Positions 61,474-64,000 of a DNA stretch of 64,000 nucleotides are shown piece after piece. The stretch covers positions 2,356,001 to 2,420,000 of the forward strand of contig NZ_CP132932.1 in NCBI RefSeq assembly GCF_040358985.1, in the 5' to 3' direction. A model generated the notes under the pieces. That model did no database searches. It was not told the origin of the DNA and saw only the letters and a program-made list of their open reading frames with translations. Made by a program: the position numbers and the translations under genes. The stretch is from Tunturibacter empetritectus (lineage in GTDB: Bacteria > Acidobacteriota > Terriglobia > Terriglobales > Acidobacteriaceae). How positions within the stretch are numbered: the first letter of the stretch is position 1; each line of letters begins with the position of its first letter.

Positions 61474-61737
61474 ATGACGTGGATCGATTTCAAGTCGGGG
61501 TTCGCGCTGGTGGGGGCGCTGGTTGTGCTGGCGGGAAGCCTTGATTCGCGGATGAGAGAGCGGAAGGAGGAGCCTGAGGATCCGGAGAGTCCGCGAGAGC
61601 AGCCGAAGCCTGAGACGCCTCGTGATAATGGCGAGCCCCAGGCGACATGGGTTCCTAAGGCTGATGACATGAAGACAGTGCAGGAGGTTAAGACCTCAAA
61701 GCTCCTTGACGTGTCACATGGACGGAATCCCAAGTAG
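61474..61737 (+). CDS. Small membrane-anchored hypothetical protein
   Basis: 87 residues: one N-terminal membrane helix (GFALVGALVVLAGSL) then a charged, disordered tail rich in Glu, Pro and Lys (EEPEDPESPREQPKPETP). It begins just after the preceding membrane protein gene, so the two are probably co-expressed. Function unknown. Confidence 0.6.
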   Translation: MTWIDFKSGFALVGALVVLAGSLDSRMRERKEEPEDPESPREQPKPETPRDNGEPQATWVPKADDMKTVQEVKTSKLLDVSHGRNPK

Positions 61738-61900
61738 GCCTTGACTGGTCGCTGGATTGACTGGTCAACGGATTGACCAGGATCTTCTCGTTGAAAAAAT
61801 CCCTTTTACTTGTGCGATCTGATGATTCGCTTCTGGTGGTGGCTTGCCTGAAGAGAGTTATCCGCTGATGATGGCTGTGTGGTTTGGGGAGGCTTTGCGG

Positions 61901-62824
61901 ATGCGGCGAGTTTTGTTCGGTTTGGTCGTGGTGTGTTTTTGTGGCGTGGGTTGGTCGCAATCTACGAGTTGGCCTGCGGGGCCTGAGCATGCGGTGGTGG
62001 CGCTGTGGCCGCAGGGGGCTCCGGGGGTGAAGACGGCGACGGGAGCGGAGGGGGAGACTTCGACGGCGGCCAGTCCGCTGATGGCGGGGAGATGGGTGGC
62101 GCGGGTGGGGAATGTGTCGGTGCCTACGCTGACGGTGTATGAGCCGAAGGGTGCGGGCGATGGGACTGGGGTGGTGGTGTTTCCGGGGGGCGCGTACAAG
62201 ATTCTGGCGATGGACCTGGAGGGGACCGAGGTTTGCGATTGGCTGAACTCGCGGGGCGTGGCTTGTTTTCTGCTGAAGTATCGGGTGCCGGATACGGGGC
62301 CTTATCCGAAGTCGGACGAGGCGCTGGAGGATGCGCAGAGGGCGGTGGGGTTGGTGCGGGAGCATGCGGCGGAGTGGAAGGTGGATGCGAAGAAGATTGG
62401 GGTGCTGGGATTTTCTGCAGGCGGGCATCTGGCGGCGGCGTTGAGTACTCACTATGAGACGAGGCTATATCGGCGGGTGGATGCGGCGGATAAGTTGAGC
62501 TGCAGGCCGGACTTTGCGGTGGTGGTGTATCCGGGGTACCTGGCGGATGCGGAGAATGGGATGAAGTTCAGCGCGGATATTCCGGTGACCAAGGACACGC
62601 CGCCTACGTTTCTGGTACAGGCGGAGGATGATACGGTGCATGTGGAGAATGCGGTGGAGTACTTTCTGGCGCTGAAGAGCGTGGGTGTTCCGACGGAGCT
62701 GCATGTGTATGCCGAGGGTGGGCATGGATATGGGCTGCGGCGGACGAAGCTTCCGGTGACGGGGTGGCCGGAGCTGGTGGATGTATGGATGAAGACGATT
62801 GGGGTGACGCCTAAGGTGCACTGA
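61901..62824 (+). CDS. Exported alpha/beta-hydrolase (BD-FAE/xylan-esterase-like)
   Basis: 307 residues from ATG 61901, eight bases after GGAGG, with signal peptide MRRVLFGLVVVCFCGVGWSQ; upstream in-frame ATGs (61844, 61868) lack this. Motifs: VVFPGGAYKILAMDLEG (oxyanion), nucleophile Ser in VLGFSAGGHLAAAL, Asp in VQAEDDTVH and His in EGGHGYGLR. This resembles acetyl/feruloyl esterases that deacetylate plant polysaccharides. Stand-alone gene; strong GC bias in codon third positions. Confidence 0.88.
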   Translation: MRRVLFGLVVVCFCGVGWSQSTSWPAGPEHAVVALWPQGAPGVKTATGAEGETSTAASPLMAGRWVARVGNVSVPTLTVYEPKGAGDGTGVVVFPGGAYKILAMDLEGTEVCDWLNSRGVACFLLKYRVPDTGPYPKSDEALEDAQRAVGLVREHAAEWKVDAKKIGVLGFSAGGHLAAALSTHYETRLYRRVDAADKLSCRPDFAVVVYPGYLADAENGMKFSADIPVTKDTPPTFLVQAEDDTVHVENAVEYFLALKSVGVPTELHVYAEGGHGYGLRRTKLPVTGWPELVDVWMKTIGVTPKVH

Positions 62825-62874
62825 GCAGTGCGCCCGTTCTTTCGAAAACGCTGAACGGCGAAGGCGACTGGCGG

Positions 62875-64000
62875 TCAGCGTTGAAGAGCGGCGGGCTTCT
62901 GATTGGGGGATGGTTCGGAGAGAGAGAGAAGCTTTTTCTTGCCGAGGCGTTGGCCCTGGCGGATGAAAGGTTCCTCAACCCATGCGCAGAAGAGCCATGA
63001 GAGGGTGAGGGTTGCGATGAGGTAAATGGGAAATTGTCCCCAAGGAGAGAGCGCGTTGTGGAGCGAGAAGGTGAGTGCGAGAAGTACGGGGACGTGCATG
63101 AGATAGAGGCTGTAAGAGATTCTGCCGAGGAAGCGCGGGATGGCGGAGAGAAGAAAGCGTTGGACCGGTGATGCGTTGAGGCCCAGGACGATAAATCCGA
63201 TCGCTCCTGCTGCTACAAGCCACTCGGCTGAGGTCATGGTCCAGGGACGGCGATAGTCCCACAGAAAGGGGATGCTGAGGTTGTAGAGGAGGAAAGAAGC
63301 GAGGCCGATGCCGATGCGAATGGCGATGGGCAAAGAACAGAATCGCGCTGAGATGGTTTTTAGATGCCTGGCCAGAAGAATTCCGAAGATGAAGAAGGCG
63401 GTGTAGTGAACGGTTCTCAAGAGGCCGGTGGCCTGGTCTGTTTGGGGATACAGGCGAAGCACAACAAACTCGGTGAGCGATAGAGCGACTGCGAGGAGGA
63501 GAGCGATGCGGGTTCGCACTCGAAGGATGAGGAGGGCGAGGAAGGGAAAGAAGATGGAGATTCGCATCTCAACGATAAGCGACCAGATAACGAAGTTGAA
63601 CTGCTGCCAGTTGTAGAAGCCGAGGAAGGCGATGTGCTGGAGGACGAGGGTCCAACGGACGGGCTCGGACCAGAAGGCTGAGGCCCATTTACCGTGCCCG
63701 AGGTTGCCGTGCCACTTTGCGGCGCCGGCGACGGAGAGGGCCAGCGCGGCGAGATAGGGTCCGTAGATGCGAAGGATGCGGCGGGCGAGGAATATGGGAT
63801 AGGGCTGGCCGCGGCCTAGAAGGTAGGGGAAGGACAGGACCAGGCCGCTGAGAATGAAGAAGAGCATGACGGCTTCGTGTCCGGCGTAGAGCGGATAGAA
63901 GAGCAGGGTGAGATGAAGCTGGTGCCAGAGGGGTCCGTGTGTGGGCCAGGGCCAGGCGGGCCACATGAGGATGAAGTGGTGAAAGACAACGACGAGGGAG
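62875..64000 (-). CDS. Acyltransferase 3 (OafA/YrhL-like), 5' end outside window
   Basis: The frame is open through the right edge; at least 375 residues are visible. The segment VVVFHHF just inside the edge is the family's early His-rich motif region. Then FFILSGLVLSFPYLL, ARRILRIYGPYLAAL and WSLIVEMRISIFFPFLAL follow, with about nine membrane helices. The family moves acetyl or other acyl groups to exported sugars or lipids. Substrate unknown. Confidence 0.9.
   Translation of the reverse strand, partial: SLVVVFHHFILMWPAWPWPTHGPLWHQLHLTLLFYPLYAGHEAVMLFFILSGLVLSFPYLLGRGQPYPIFLARRILRIYGPYLAALALSVAGAAKWHGNLGHGKWASAFWSEPVRWTLVLQHIAFLGFYNWQQFNFVIWSLIVEMRISIFFPFLALLILRVRTRIALLLAVALSLTEFVVLRLYPQTDQATGLLRTVHYTAFFIFGILLARHLKTISARFCSLPIAIRIGIGLASFLLYNLSIPFLWDYRRPWTMTSAEWLVAAGAIGFIVLGLNASPVQRFLLSAIPRFLGRISYSLYLMHVPVLLALTFSLHNALSPWGQFPIYLIATLTLSWLFCAWVEEPFIRQGQRLGKKKLLSLSEPSPNQKPAALQR

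Noticed and set aside
61688..62452. Minus-strand Arg/His/Pro-rich frame over the esterase gene
   Set aside because: Artefact of GC-rich third positions; the plus strand has a complete catalytic triad.

Overview
The window looks like part of an acidobacterial chromosome, class Terriglobia (Granulicella, Terriglobus or Edaphobacter-like). This is inferred from family content, not from a search: an Oar-type TonB-dependent receptor with an N-terminal carboxypeptidase-like domain, a pro-kumamolisin peptidase with bacterial Ig repeats, a VWFA-related secreted protein, a propeller/Y_Y_Y histidine kinase, and many secreted glycan-active enzymes. No tRNA, rRNA, CRISPR array or intact insertion sequence was seen.

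Layout. 1-7.4 kb: a histidine kinase cut by the left edge, a proline-rich exported protein with a possible frameshift, a lysine/histidine-rich protein, and a four-gene plus-strand set (MFS permease, metallophosphoesterase, ArsB-type permease, YdcZ-type membrane protein). 7.4-11.1 kb (minus): a sulfur nanocompartment locus with a 38-residue small ORF, a terminator, a rhodanese, a family 2A encapsulin shell (apparently frameshifted) and its cysteine desulfurase cargo. 11.5-19.2 kb (plus): a propeller sensor kinase, a NarL-type regulator and a large S53 peptidase. 19.2-22.2 kb: a graveyard of gene pieces (LysR, tyrosine recombinase, SRPBCC-like, SDR, HxlR, HTTM-like).

22.2-49.9 kb is carbohydrate and aromatic-ester metabolism: GH38 alpha-mannosidase, AraC regulator, tannase/feruloyl-esterase-like enzyme, right-handed beta-helix protein, D-lyxose-isomerase-like cupin, sugar-porter MFS, a ferritin-like diiron protein/ferredoxin/zinc ADH/esterase operon, a decayed acyl-CoA dehydrogenase beside an acyl-CoA ligase, and a TonB receptor/S15 hydrolase/GH2 operon facing an IclR regulator. 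An AraC-plus-transporter module occurs twice here with opposite halves decayed. A 66-bp promoter-like element is shared by the TonB receptor and the region upstream of the mannosidase.

50-64 kb is mostly housekeeping: SDR, VWA protein, RluA-type pseudouridine synthase, Lgt, a probable 6S RNA, a TlpA-like protein with an in-frame stop after its signal peptide, ZapA and a ZapB-like coiled coil, PheT carrying in-frame repeat elements, a TonB-domain protein, small membrane proteins, an esterase and an acyltransferase cut by the right edge.

The strongest candidates for unusual biology are the encapsulin locus (repeated cargo motifs, small upstream ORF, shell frameshift), the reciprocally decayed duplication with an in-frame transporter fossil before the tannase gene, the uncharacterised diiron operon, and the repeats inside pheT.
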